Assembly (NCBI RefSeq): GCF_002312815.1
Contig: NZ_NKQJ01000007.1
Span: 1 to 64,000 of the forward strand
DNA from: Agaribacterium haliotis
Lineage (GTDB): Bacteria; Pseudomonadota; Gammaproteobacteria; Pseudomonadales; Cellvibrionaceae
DNA length: 64,000 nt
Reading direction: 5' to 3'
Positions within the stretch are counted from its first letter, which is position 1; each line of letters starts with the position of its first letter. The position numbers and the translations under genes are program-made. The notes below the pieces were generated by a model. That model had not been told where the DNA came from, searched no databases, and was given only the letters and a program-made list of their open reading frames with translations. Of this stretch, positions 53,603 through 62,848 are shown piece after piece.

Positions 53603-54117
53603 TAAAAATCCCTCGTGTAGATTGTATGTAGTCCCGCTCGCTAATCCAGCAAGCTTGAAATAATGTCTGGTGGATGCAGTACCAGCCGATTCGAGCGGAG
53701 CATTTTACACGATTATTACGCCAAAGTATGTTTGAATACTCATTTGCACACATCGATATTTAGAACAAAAGCGTCTAGTTAAAATGCATTCTTTATGTAT
53801 GCGTAATGACTGTTTGTTCGTCTTGCCTGTAGGGCTTTTTGCCTTGCTTAAAGCGACTTTGTTAAAAAGCCCTTTTGTTGATAAGCCACGTTGTTGAAAA
53901 GCCTGAAACATCTGTTTTAAAGCTTTGGCCAGAGTGTGCCAGAGTGCATCGACGTGCCGGCCTATTCCATGGCGCGCGCGGCTTATCCATGTTTTATGTG
54001 TGTTTATGCATGTTTATGCGTATTGATGCGTAGTTACGCGTAACTATGTATCTTATAAATGGTGTTGAGCCGCAAAGGCCGCGATCGAGGCGGCGCAGTT
54101 AAGCTGTTTTATTTGGC
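53603..54117. other. Intergenic region with a 10-bp tandem array
   Basis: The 515 bases after the start of the ADPRT-like gene hold no supported gene. At 54001-54050 five 10-bp units follow each other (TGTTTATGCA, TGTTTATGCG, TATTGATGCG, TAGTTACGCG, TAACTATGTA). Open frames at 53568-53911 have no family features. Confidence 0.5.
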
Positions 54118-54642
54118 TTACAATAAATCTGCAAAGTCTAAACGCTGCAAACTTGCAAGTTTTCCAGGGTTGTTATTACCAGTTGAAATAAAGCTATTTA
54201 GTTCAACGGAGCTAGCGCCGTCAATAAATGGGTATACAAGCGTCAGTACCTTTTTATTGTCTTGCTTTGTATGCTCTGTTGTTATTTTTGCCACCGCGTC
54301 GTGCGTGACAGGCCTTTGGGGGTGCTGCTCAAGACGCCCGCCCGCCAAGGTATTGCCATGCTTATCATTTAAGAAAAATATTAAGTCAGATTCTTTTTGG
54401 TAAAAGGCGCTGCCGGTTAATGTTTTGCTGTCATCAAAATCGGGTGCAAGTATTTTATCTGTGACGGATTCGACTTCAATTTTTCTTAATATAAGCTCGG
54501 CTGAAATCAAGCTGAAATGATTGCCAACTTGCTCAATCGTTAACTTTAAGTTTTTGTGTTCATTTGCCTGAGCTTGCGCAACACCAATAATTAATAAAAT
54601 ACAGCCGAGTAAAAAGGTAAGGCATTGAGATAGGCTAAACAT
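54118..54642 (-). CDS. Exported protein of unknown function
   Basis: A 174-residue protein with a signal peptide (cleavage near AQA, residue 25). The remainder is mixed alpha/beta with no Cys. LKLTIEQVGNHFSLISAELILRKIEVES and LTLVYPFIDGASSVELNSF are its most regular parts. No family is recognised. It is separated by repeats and gaps from both neighbours and probably forms a single-gene unit. Confidence 0.65.
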   Translation of the reverse strand: MFSLSQCLTFLLGCILLIIGVAQAQANEHKNLKLTIEQVGNHFSLISAELILRKIEVESVTDKILAPDFDDSKTLTGSAFYQKESDLIFFLNDKHGNTLAGGRLEQHPQRPVTHDAVAKITTEHTKQDNKKVLTLVYPFIDGASSVELNSFISTGNNNPGKLASLQRLDFADLL

Positions 54643-55097
54643 GTTTGCTCCAAAATATTATTGCTGTGCCAGCTAAGAATCAGCGCGCTTTTGTATTGGG
54701 CGGCCAACAGGGCTGGATTCGAATTCACAGTAAGCTTGGTGGGGCATGCTTGCGATCGGCCAGTTGGTGATTTGGGGTGTTTTTGATCTAGGCTAGCTGG
54801 TCATTGGCGCTGTATTTGTGACGGCGCTAACAACTTGGCTGTGAACGGCATCTAGGGCCTGTTAACACTAATTAAATACGCTCTGCTGGAGCCTGAGTAT
54901 TCGCCCAGAAAGGCACTTTGAGCACAGTTTAGCAAGCTAAATAAGCGATAAGTAACGCATCTGTAGGTAATGGCCACGTAGCCACGGGGCTTTTCTTTAG
55001 TGACTTTAAGCTTAATAATGGCGCGCCCATAAAAATAAAGAGTGTTCACCGGCCCTGGCAAGGTGTTTGGCTGTCATTTGAGCGTAGCGAGCGGTAC
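54643..55097. other. Intergenic region with one dispersed repeat
   Basis: Between the divergent exported-protein and acyltransferase genes lies 455 bases with no supported gene. It contains the 24-bp repeat (54852-54875, reverse orientation). GTGTTCACCGGCCCTGG at 55042-55058 is a weak relative of the same repeat. Confidence 0.4.
54852..54875 (-). repeat. Dispersed 24-bp repeat, copy 4 (reverse)
   Basis: On the minus strand it reads TTAATTA-GTGTTAACAGGCCCTAG, identical to copy 2 over all 24 bases. Confidence 0.85.
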
Positions 55098-56111
55098 ATG
55101 AGAGAGCATCGGATAGATTTATTGCGTTTTATCGGTCTGGCCTTGATTATCCTGGCCCATGTGTGGCCCCCAGCTTTAATCTTTAACTTGCGCAATTTCG
55201 ATGTGCCGTTGATGGTGCTGGTTTCGGCAATGAGCTTTAGCCTGGCCTATAAACAAGAAGCTCTGGGGCCCTATGTCTGGAAGCGTATCAAGCGTTTACT
55301 GTTGCCCGTCTGGTTATTTCTTTTATGTTATTTTTTATACAAAACCCAGCTCTCGGCTGAAGACTTTGATACAAGCAAAATGTTGCCAAGTTTTTTGCTG
55401 CTACAGCAAGGCAGCATCGGTTATGTGTGGATTATCCGCGTTTTTTTACTTGTCGCTTTAATTGCACCGCTTATCTATTCGTTTAACCGGCGCATATCGT
55501 CCGATCGAAGTTTTTTTATACTCTGCGCTTTTGCTTTTATTGTTTACGAGTTGGCCCGCTATCAATTCAGGGCGTATTTCTATAGTGGCTGGACAGCTTA
55601 TGTCAGCGATTTGCTTTTTTATATCATTCCCTACGGTTTGTTGTTTGCGATAGGCTTGCGTTTTATGGCGCTGTCTCAATCGGCAAGATTGGCACTGTCG
55701 TTTATCTCGTTGCTGGTTTTTTCTGCCGTGGCTTTGTATTTGTGGCGCGCAAGTGGTGCGTATGTCGCAACGCAGGCCTTTAAATATCCACCATCATTTT
55801 ATTATTTCTCGTATGCGCTGGTGGTCTTGTGCTTGATCTGGCCCGTTGCCGGCAGCCTGTGGCGTTTTTGTGAACAGGTGCGTATAGCGCCGGCGTTAAG
55901 TTTTGTCTCAGCCAATTCGATTTGGGTGTACTTGTGGCATATCTGCTGGCTGCAAATGCCCTGGCAGATAGAGCACTACGCCTGGCGTTGGCTGGTGGTT
56001 TTACTGTTATCATCGCTAAGTGCTTTTGCCCAAGTTAGCTTGGTGAATTACCTTGCGCAGCGCAGTCAACCCGGCGCGGCGCGCTGGCTGCGCAGTTTAT
56101 TAACCGGCTAA
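55098..56111 (+). CDS. Acyltransferase 3 family membrane protein
   Basis: A 337-residue membrane protein with about ten helices. The N-terminus RIDLLRFIGLALIILAHVWPP carries the conserved RxxxLRxxA-H motif, with the His thought to be essential for acyl transfer. KRIKRLLLPVWLF is the second conserved block. It acylates an unknown glycan or lipid. It is followed by the AraC-type regulator at 78 bases and so may be in the same unit; it could modify a surface sugar or an oligosaccharide. Confidence 0.9.
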   Translation: MREHRIDLLRFIGLALIILAHVWPPALIFNLRNFDVPLMVLVSAMSFSLAYKQEALGPYVWKRIKRLLLPVWLFLLCYFLYKTQLSAEDFDTSKMLPSFLLLQQGSIGYVWIIRVFLLVALIAPLIYSFNRRISSDRSFFILCAFAFIVYELARYQFRAYFYSGWTAYVSDLLFYIIPYGLLFAIGLRFMALSQSARLALSFISLLVFSAVALYLWRASGAYVATQAFKYPPSFYYFSYALVVLCLIWPVAGSLWRFCEQVRIAPALSFVSANSIWVYLWHICWLQMPWQIEHYAWRWLVVLLLSSLSAFAQVSLVNYLAQRSQPGAARWLRSLLTG

Positions 56112-56188
56112 GCCTGTAGTTAAGCCTTTTTAAGCTTTGGCTTCAGCCGCCGTTAGAGCTTTGTTTGAGCCGCTATTAGGGCCTTGTT

Positions 56189-57553
56189 GTGTTTAGTATT
56201 CCCGCTCAGAACCTTTATTTTATCCTGGCCCCATTGGTATCGGCGCAGCTGTTGCTGATGGTGTTGATGTATTTTGTTTTTGTAAGCCGGCGGGTGCTTC
56301 GGGGCTTTTATTTCCACCTGTTGTTTCTGCTGAGTTTTAGCTGTTTTTTGCTCGGCAAGCCTTTGCAGTTTTACGTAGAGTTCGAATCTGCCATTGCCAT
56401 ACTCTATGTTCGCGTGGCGCTATTTTTTGCGTTGGGTTTGCCGGCGATGAGCTGTGCGGCGGCCTTACAGTGTGGCCTTAAGCTGGGCAAAATCCACTAT
56501 ACGGTAGCGTTTACAGTGGCGATGTTAACGGCACTGACTTATGTCATTGCTGCGGATGCGGCAAATTACCAATTATTTATTGCGAATGATGCTGTTTTTG
56601 CCTTAGTGCTGGATGACAATCTCGCTCAGTACGCACTGATGCTTAACGCGTTATTGCTAAGTGTGCTGCCTAACCTGTATCTGTTGTTTGTGTGCCTTAG
56701 AGCAAGGGGCAAAGTGGGTGCTTTAAAAACATCCGGGCAAACGCATTCTGCTTTGAGTTTTGTAATCGGCGCGGCGAGTTTTGGTGTATTGCTGCTGGCC
56801 AGTTACGCCGTCGGTGAAGCGTATTGGCTGTACTATATTGGTTCGCTGTTTATTGCCGCGTGTTGGTGTTGGCCTGCCTATCGCGATATGCGCGAGCTGA
56901 AAAGCCGGGCCCAGTGGCTTAACGAAGAATTGCAACTATTGGTCAGCCGCGGCGGCACAGAGTTAAATCGCCACAGTGTCAGCGCCGTGCTTAAGGAGCT
57001 TGAGCTCGCCAGTTGCGGCGATGTCAGCGCCTATAAGTTAAAGCTGCGCGAGGCGCTGGGGCGCTTGGTTGGCGCCAGTGTTGCCGCAGGTGCCGATGCG
57101 CCGAGCATGTTAAAGCGCAGCAATCACACCCTCGCCGAACTTGAGAGCAGTGACAACCGCGACAAACTCACCGATGTTGCTGCAAACGAGGCGCTTGCCC
57201 TTGCCGAGGTGATGGCCGATTTGCCCAAGCAACGCGGCGAAGCGCTTGTTGATAAGGCCTGCCAGTATCTTGCCGAACACTACGCCGAACGCTGTGATGT
57301 CGATAGTTTGGCCGAGCACGCGGGTGTTAGCCGTTCGTACATGATGCGCTGTTTTAAGCAAGTTAAAGGGCAGACCATCAAGCAGTATTTGTTGGTTTTG
57401 CGCATGGACAAAGCCAAACAATTTTTAGCGACAAAAAGCATTACCGAAACCGCGTTTGCGGTGGGTTTTAACGATTCTAACTACTTTAGTTCGGTGTTTA
57501 AAAAATACACAGGTCTAACCCCGGGGCAGTTCCAACAGCAGTGTTCTTTGTAA
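56189..57553 (+). CDS. AraC-family regulator with a seven-TM N-terminal domain
   Basis: A 454-residue membrane-bound regulator. The N-terminal half (about 10-235) has seven hydrophobic helices. The C-terminal DNA-binding domain (about 350-454) has two helix-turn-helix units, YAERCDVDSLAEHAGVSRSYMMRCFKQ and ITETAFAVGFNDSNYFSSVFKKYTGLTPGQF (each read in parts). Fused 7TM-AraC regulators often sit beside polysaccharide-use genes and would sense a membrane or periplasmic signal. It is directly upstream of the GH105 operon, its probable target. The start is GTG at 56189. Confidence 0.9.
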   Translation: MFSIPAQNLYFILAPLVSAQLLLMVLMYFVFVSRRVLRGFYFHLLFLLSFSCFLLGKPLQFYVEFESAIAILYVRVALFFALGLPAMSCAAALQCGLKLGKIHYTVAFTVAMLTALTYVIAADAANYQLFIANDAVFALVLDDNLAQYALMLNALLLSVLPNLYLLFVCLRARGKVGALKTSGQTHSALSFVIGAASFGVLLLASYAVGEAYWLYYIGSLFIAACWCWPAYRDMRELKSRAQWLNEELQLLVSRGGTELNRHSVSAVLKELELASCGDVSAYKLKLREALGRLVGASVAAGADAPSMLKRSNHTLAELESSDNRDKLTDVAANEALALAEVMADLPKQRGEALVDKACQYLAEHYAERCDVDSLAEHAGVSRSYMMRCFKQVKGQTIKQYLLVLRMDKAKQFLATKSITETAFAVGFNDSNYFSSVFKKYTGLTPGQFQQQCSL

Positions 57554-57556
57554 AAA

Positions 57557-57597
57557 CCTTTCTATAAGTTGTTGAAACATATAGGAAAGATTTTTTT
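57557..57597 (+). terminator. Probable terminator after the AraC-type regulator
   Basis: CCTTTCTATA and TATAGGAAAG form a stem with one bulge over a 13-base loop, followed by ATTTTTTTC. It would separate the regulator from the GH105 operon. Confidence 0.6.
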
Positions 57598-57685
57598 CTA
57601 GTGTGCTTGGCTTGTTTTTTAAAGGTTGTTTTTGACAGGGCTGTTAAGCTGCTTGCCGTAATAATAAGCAAAGTATCAGGCCCGT

Positions 57686-60412
57686 ATGAACCGTGTTTTT
57701 ATTGCCCTTAAGCGGTCGCAAAAACGCTTATCGGCAAAGCCCTTATTTTATTCTTCTTGGCGCAGTTGGCACCGCATTTGTGTGTGCGTGTTGTTGGGCC
57801 TGTTTGTGCTAGCGAGCGCCTACAGCCAAGCTAGTGCCTACAGTTTGGCAGATGCTAACAGCCCGGTTGAGATTTATAGCAGCGCAACAACACAGGCCGA
57901 CAACAGCTCAGATTCACCGCCGCCTATGGTGGTTGCCGCCGCCACGGATTTATCGTCACCGCCGTTACTTACGCCATTTAATCAGCTCGATGCCTGGGCT
58001 GTGCGCCAGGACAGCATTGCAATGCTGATGCGCCGTGTTGCCGAGTACCAATTGCAGGCCTATGGTGAACTGCCCGGGCCGGGCTGGACAACCGGTACTT
58101 TTTTCTCAAGTTTTATTGCCGCATATCGCGCCACAGGTGAGCGCTGGTATTTAAAAAAAATGCAGGCCTGGGCCGGGCACCTCGACTGGGCGATTAACAA
58201 CCCCGTGCACGCCGATGAACTGTGCCCGGCGCAGAGTTATCTCGACCTGCATTTTATTAAAAAAGATAGGGCAGCGCTTGCCGAGCTCGATCAGCGCTTG
58301 AGCCAGGCTTATTTTGACCGGCGGGAAATTAAGCCCGGCGAGCTGCACGACTGGGATCAAAACACCTATCCGTTTGACGGCGCCCATTTGTGGTCGTGGG
58401 CCGATGCTCTGTACATGGCGCCGCCGGTGCTTGCGCGCATGGGTAAAGCAACCGGCGATGCGCGCTATTACCAGACTTTGCACAAGCTGTACTGGCCGGC
58501 AGTTGCCAAACTCTACGATGCCGATGCACAACTGCTGTTTCGCGATCAGTTGCCGAAGTCGGCGCAGCTGCGAAGCCCAAGTGGGCAAAAAATATTCTGG
58601 GGGCGCGGCATGGGCTGGGTCATGGCTGGCCTTGCCCGAACCATCGACTATCTCGACGACAAGGACCCCGAGAAAAAGCGCTATTTGGCGCTGTTTCAGC
58701 AGTTAAGTTTCAGCTTGTTGCACTATCAGCAAAATGACGGCCTGTGGCGCAGTGCGCTTACCGAGCCGGGTTGGTATACAACAAAAGAAACCAGTGCCAG
58801 CGCCTTTTTTACTTACGCGCTGGCAAAAGGGGTGAACGAAGGCTGGTTGCCGAGGCAGTATTTTTTACCGAGCCTGCTTAAAGCGTGGTCTGGTTTGGCG
58901 GCCAGCATAGAGCCGAGCGGTAAACTCGGTTACAGCCAAATTGTTGCCGGCTCACCCCATGAAGTCAGGGCGCGGGACAGTGTTGATTACGCCGCCGGCG
59001 CGCTGATACTCGCCGGTGCGCAAATGCTAAAGCTCAATGCCCACAAAAGTTTGCTGGATTTAAGTTCGGCGCCGTTTCAACCGCGCTTTGTTGCCGCCAA
59101 TGCCCAGTGGCCGGCGAGCAGCTCGCAGCCAGTTATTAAACAACAAGCCGTGTTTTTTGCTTTGCACAATACACTTAAAAAACACGAGCCGGCACAGCAT
59201 GAGCCAGAAAGCGAGCTGCCGCAAACACAAGCCGCAATTAGCGCATTTACCGGCGGGCAGTGGCCAAATGTCAGCGCCTATGCACGTAAACAAAAAATAT
59301 TAAATCAAGCTGCGGCCATGGATTCGGCTGCACTGCTTTCGACAGAGGATCAACAATTATTGGCTTTGTACAATGTGTCTTCAGGCAGTGGGGCTTCAGG
59401 GCAACTTTTACAGCGAAAAATCAAGTTGCCGACCTGGAGCCCGATGGTGCTGCAGGCCGAACAAGTTAGTGCCCGTGAAAGCCGGCGCTGGTTGCAGCTT
59501 CACTCGCTAAAAACGCATGCCGGTGAGCCTTTAACGCTGCAGTTTTTTATCGATGAGCAGGCTTCGTTAAGATCGAGCCAATCAACCGATGCTGGTGCAA
59601 GTTGGTCGAAAGGCGCCGCGTTAATACATACGGGGGCAAGCTCGGCGGAAAACGTTCAGTTAAACAGTGTTAGTCAGGGCGATATTCTTCACCTGTTACT
59701 AAGTGTTTACGATGGGCCGAACACGGGTATTTATTATTTGCGTTTGGCTGATGCACAGTTTGCCAGCGCCGATGGCACGCCGCTGGCAAATTTAAAGCTG
59801 CCAGCAGTAATAAATGAGCTAGCGCCGGCGGCCGTGCCGTATTTGGGCCAAAATAGCGTATCTTCTTTTAAGCTTGAGGATATGGAGCTTTATAATGGCA
59901 GGCCGCTTATTGCATTGGCACTAAGCTCTGCGAGCAGCCATCAATGGCAACTGCTTAGCTTAAACGAAACAGGCGCCTGGCAAACGGAAAAATTATTGGA
60001 GTTTGATGCAAAGCGGTTGGCAGAGAAAATTAATGCCAAAAACTTAGATGTAAAAGCCTTAGACCAAAACAGCTCAGACGGAAAAAAGGCAGCTGCTGAA
60101 CAAACAGCGATGTTAATTAACGGTTTGAGTTTAGTGCCCGATTCTAACTCTACGCTGCTTGTATCGAGCCGCGTGCAGCTTGATTCACGCTCGCCCACCT
60201 ATGGGCAAGCGCTTGCGCAAGATTTATATCAATTGTTTAAAGGCCAATTTAAGCAGGGGCGCTGGCACTGGCAGCAGCTGAGCTTTGACCCGCTTGCACA
60301 TCAAGTCAAACCTCACATTGTTCGCGGGGATCAGCATGCTTTGTTTTGGCAGTGCAACCGTGTGCACAACAAAAAAATAATTCCGTCTTTACGCATGAGT
60401 GACCAGTTTTAA
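57686..60412 (+). CDS. Two-domain protein: GH105-type hydrolase fused to a BNR-like domain
   Basis: A 908-residue exported enzyme. After a long N-terminal signal segment (hydrophobic core about 35-52), residues about 95-455 form an (alpha/alpha)6 GH105 domain: WTTGTFFSSFIAAYRATGE, HDWDQNTYPFDGAHLWSWADALYMAPPVLARM and FWGRGMGWVMAGLARTIDYL match this family, which removes unsaturated uronic acids from products of polysaccharide lyases. The Asp of the WADALYM block is the expected catalytic acid. The C-terminal half (about 480-908) resembles a sialidase/BNR-like propeller with weak repeats. Fusion of the two is unusual. It is the first gene of a TAATG-coupled operon with a BNR_4 protein and a DUF4861 lipoprotein. 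Confidence 0.85.
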   Translation: MNRVFIALKRSQKRLSAKPLFYSSWRSWHRICVCVLLGLFVLASAYSQASAYSLADANSPVEIYSSATTQADNSSDSPPPMVVAAATDLSSPPLLTPFNQLDAWAVRQDSIAMLMRRVAEYQLQAYGELPGPGWTTGTFFSSFIAAYRATGERWYLKKMQAWAGHLDWAINNPVHADELCPAQSYLDLHFIKKDRAALAELDQRLSQAYFDRREIKPGELHDWDQNTYPFDGAHLWSWADALYMAPPVLARMGKATGDARYYQTLHKLYWPAVAKLYDADAQLLFRDQLPKSAQLRSPSGQKIFWGRGMGWVMAGLARTIDYLDDKDPEKKRYLALFQQLSFSLLHYQQNDGLWRSALTEPGWYTTKETSASAFFTYALAKGVNEGWLPRQYFLPSLLKAWSGLAASIEPSGKLGYSQIVAGSPHEVRARDSVDYAAGALILAGAQMLKLNAHKSLLDLSSAPFQPRFVAANAQWPASSSQPVIKQQAVFFALHNTLKKHEPAQHEPESELPQTQAAISAFTGGQWPNVSAYARKQKILNQAAAMDSAALLSTEDQQLLALYNVSSGSGASGQLLQRKIKLPTWSPMVLQAEQVSARESRRWLQLHSLKTHAGEPLTLQFFIDEQASLRSSQSTDAGASWSKGAALIHTGASSAENVQLNSVSQGDILHLLLSVYDGPNTGIYYLRLADAQFASADGTPLANLKLPAVINELAPAAVPYLGQNSVSSFKLEDMELYNGRPLIALALSSASSHQWQLLSLNETGAWQTEKLLEFDAKRLAEKINAKNLDVKALDQNSSDGKKAAAEQTAMLINGLSLVPDSNSTLLVSSRVQLDSRSPTYGQALAQDLYQLFKGQFKQGRWHWQQLSFDPLAHQVKPHIVRGDQHALFWQCNRVHNKKIIPSLRMSDQF

Positions 60413-61803
60413 TGAATATACATCTACCTTCTTGTTTGGCTGGCGCGTTTAGCGGCTGTTTATTGTTTTTGACGGCCTGCAGCTCTCGGCAAGCGCTGCA
60501 CGACGTACCCGCCAATACAGGCCCTTATCCGCAAATGGATTTGATGCAAACAAGCTTTGTTGAGGATCTTGGCTGGTGTTGGTACCAAGACCCAAGAGTC
60601 ATCATTCACAACGGCAAGTTAATTATCGGGGGCATCAGTGGTCAAAGCGGCGATATCCGTGTGGGTGTCTTTGATCTTGCCGGTGGCAAACTCGATGGTG
60701 TCGCCGTGCTTGATGCGGCGTTTGAAATAGACGATCACAACGGCCCGGTTTTTCACGTGCGCGATGACGGCAGTTTAGTTGCCGTGTGGGCCGAACACGG
60801 CAAAGAAGACAAGCACTATTACGCTATCTCGTCAAAAGATAATTACCTGAGCTGGTCAGAGCGCAAAGTTATGCAGCACGACTTTGTTAAAGACCCGGAT
60901 AATTACTGGGGCGGGGTGACTTATATGAATTTATACAGCATAAAAAAGCAACACAGGTTGTATAACTTCTTTCGTATGGGCTCAGATTTAAATCCGTATT
61001 TTGTTTATTCTGAAGACGACGGCGCTACATGGGGGCATCGCAGTCACTTTGTTGCCGATGAGTTTGATGTACACCAGCGCCCTTATATGCGCTACAACCA
61101 GGTAAATGACAATCTTATTGGTTTGTTTTTTTCCGATGCTCACCCGCGCCAGTACGGCAACAGTGTTTATTACGCAGGTTTTGATGGAGAGGCGTTTTAC
61201 AAAGCCGATGGCAGCTTGATCAACTACTTTAGTGACGGCCCTTTAGTTGCATCTGATACCGACAAAATCTATCAAGGCAGCGAGACAACAGTAAAACCCG
61301 AAGGTTTTGGCAGTGTGCCCAATGCTGCTTGGTCGACGGATGTGGAGTCGGACAAAAATGAACACCCGCACGTCGCATATAGCTTGTATTTGTCTAACAG
61401 TGATCAGCGCTTTCGCATGGCGCGCTGGACAGGCAGCGCGTGGCACGACAGAGAAGTAGCCTATGCCGGCCCGTCGCTGTATGAGATGGAGGCAAGTTAT
61501 ACCGGTTTAATTGCTCTTGACCCCGAGGACCCTGAAAATGTGGTGATTTCAACCAATGTTCATCCGAATACGGGTGATTTTTTATCTGAGCAGTACGAAA
61601 TTTATATCGCTAAGGTCAAAGAGGCCGATGATGTGAGCAGTATTGACTGGCAGAGCCTTACCCAAAATTCTAGCGAGAAAAATTTCAGGCCAATCATTGT
61701 TAGCGCGGAAGGTTGGAAAGTTGTTTTGTGGATGCAAGGCGAGTTCCCGCACTTTGAAGATTTTAATACCCGCATCGTTGGCCATATTCTTGAGCGCCCT
61801 TAA
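60412..61803 (+). CDS. BNR_4 lipoprotein, related to PL24/PL25 ulvan-type lyases
   Basis: A 463-residue lipoprotein (lipobox LTAC) with a predicted seven-bladed propeller. DDHNGPVFHVRDDGSLVAVWAEHGKED provides paired His (in DDHN and EHG) that resemble the catalytic His of PL24/PL25 lyases; SSKDNYLSWSERK, SEDDGATWGHRSHFV and DEHPHVAYSLY follow in blade order. If it is a lyase it would cleave ulvan or another uronic-acid polysaccharide by beta-elimination, feeding the GH105 domain of the gene before it. The start overlaps the GH105 stop (TAATG). A non-enzymatic binding role is possible. Confidence 0.75.
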   Translation: MNIHLPSCLAGAFSGCLLFLTACSSRQALHDVPANTGPYPQMDLMQTSFVEDLGWCWYQDPRVIIHNGKLIIGGISGQSGDIRVGVFDLAGGKLDGVAVLDAAFEIDDHNGPVFHVRDDGSLVAVWAEHGKEDKHYYAISSKDNYLSWSERKVMQHDFVKDPDNYWGGVTYMNLYSIKKQHRLYNFFRMGSDLNPYFVYSEDDGATWGHRSHFVADEFDVHQRPYMRYNQVNDNLIGLFFSDAHPRQYGNSVYYAGFDGEAFYKADGSLINYFSDGPLVASDTDKIYQGSETTVKPEGFGSVPNAAWSTDVESDKNEHPHVAYSLYLSNSDQRFRMARWTGSAWHDREVAYAGPSLYEMEASYTGLIALDPEDPENVVISTNVHPNTGDFLSEQYEIYIAKVKEADDVSSIDWQSLTQNSSEKNFRPIIVSAEGWKVVLWMQGEFPHFEDFNTRIVGHILERP

Positions 61804-61817
61804 ACGGCTGTTTTAAC

Positions 61818-62774
61818 GTGTTAAATAAATTAGGTAAGTTTATGTGGCTCTTAAGCGCGCTGCTTCTTATTGTTGTATCACTACACGCTTGTTCGTTCAA
61901 AGCCGCGAGCGTATCGGCTAGCGACAAGGCGCCGGTGCAAGAAAAAAGCGCAGGCTCAAATAAAAAGCAGCAATTAAGCTCGCCGATGTTTGCCCGTTTT
62001 GTGAGTGAGCGCGCCGATGACTTTGCGTGGGAAAATGACAAAGTGGCCTTTCGTGTCTATGGGCCGGCACTTCGCAACTCGCTGGAAAATGCCGGTGTGG
62101 ATTGTTGGCTCAAGCGCGTGCCGTACCCGATTATTAATCGCTGGTACGATTTGGCCTTAAACCAGGGTCTGAGTTATCACCAAGATAGAGGTGAGGGGCT
62201 CGACAACTACAAGGTCGGGGATTCGCTCGGCTGCGGTTCGACGGCGCTGTGGATAGAGGGCCGCGCTTACGGCTTAAATACCTTTGTGAGCTGGAATGAG
62301 CCTGAGATAAGCAGCACACAGCTGCAGTTTTCACTTAGTTATGAACAGCGAATTAAAGGCGATCTCTACCGCGAAGAGAAAACCATCTCGTTAAAAAAAG
62401 GCCAGCGCTTATTTCATGTGAAATCGCGTTTTTATAAAAACGGCCAAGCCGCGGCCAACCTGCCCATCGCTGTTGGTTTAAGTGCTCACAGCCACGGTAA
62501 AATCAGCTTTTCTGACGATAAGCAACAAGCCAGCGTCTGGGAAAAATTAGACGATTCGTATTTGGGCACAGCGCTGATATTGCCTGATCGCTGGCCGGCA
62601 GAGCCCCTGATTAGTACACAGGTGAATACCAGCGCCGATAAGCACGCCTTACTTATTAGCCGGACGGATCAGTCTGCAGAAATTGAATATTGGGCCGGTT
62701 ACGCTTGGCAAAAGGCCGGGGAAATTACTAGCCAGTCGCAGTGGTTGGCTTATCTTCAGGCCTTTAATCACTAG
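61818..62774 (+). CDS. DUF4861 lipoprotein
   Basis: A 318-residue lipoprotein (lipobox LHAC followed by a Ser/Ala/Lys-rich linker to about residue 55). FARFVSERADDFAWENDKVAFRVYGPALR is the standard DUF4861 N-terminal block, and WYDLALNQGLSYHQDRGEGLDNYKVGDSLGCGS is the other conserved part; both carry Asp, His and Glu that might form an active site. The family is found in PULs together with GH105 and lyase genes; its role is unknown, probably on unsaturated oligosaccharides. It follows the BNR_4 gene by 14 bases. Its last stop base begins another dispersed repeat. Confidence 0.82.
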   Translation: MLNKLGKFMWLLSALLLIVVSLHACSFKAASVSASDKAPVQEKSAGSNKKQQLSSPMFARFVSERADDFAWENDKVAFRVYGPALRNSLENAGVDCWLKRVPYPIINRWYDLALNQGLSYHQDRGEGLDNYKVGDSLGCGSTALWIEGRAYGLNTFVSWNEPEISSTQLQFSLSYEQRIKGDLYREEKTISLKKGQRLFHVKSRFYKNGQAAANLPIAVGLSAHSHGKISFSDDKQQASVWEKLDDSYLGTALILPDRWPAEPLISTQVNTSADKHALLISRTDQSAEIEYWAGYAWQKAGEITSQSQWLAYLQAFNH

Positions 62775-62790
62775 TATTAACAGGCCCTAG
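62774..62790 (+). repeat. Dispersed repeat, partial copy
   Basis: GTATTAACAGGCCCTAG has one change from GTGTTAACAGGCCCTAG. As at copy 2, the preceding stop codon (here TAG of the DUF4861 gene) overlaps the repeat. Confidence 0.7.
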
Positions 62791-62814
62791 TCTAGATACG
62801 GCGATAAATATAAT

Positions 62815-62838
62815 CGGGGCCTAGCGCTTCAGGCCCCG
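62815..62838 (-). terminator. Terminator of the TlpA/DsbD-N pair
   Basis: CGGGGCCT pairs with AGGCCCCG over the loop AGCGCTTC. On the minus strand it is followed by ATTATATTT. It lies 11 bases beyond the TlpA-like stop codon. Confidence 0.8.
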
Positions 62839-62848
62839 CAGTTGTTGT

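Noticed and set aside
53568-53911. Two short minus-strand open frames before the ADPRT-like gene
   Set aside because: No signal, family or ribosome-binding site, and they span a repeat-rich gap.
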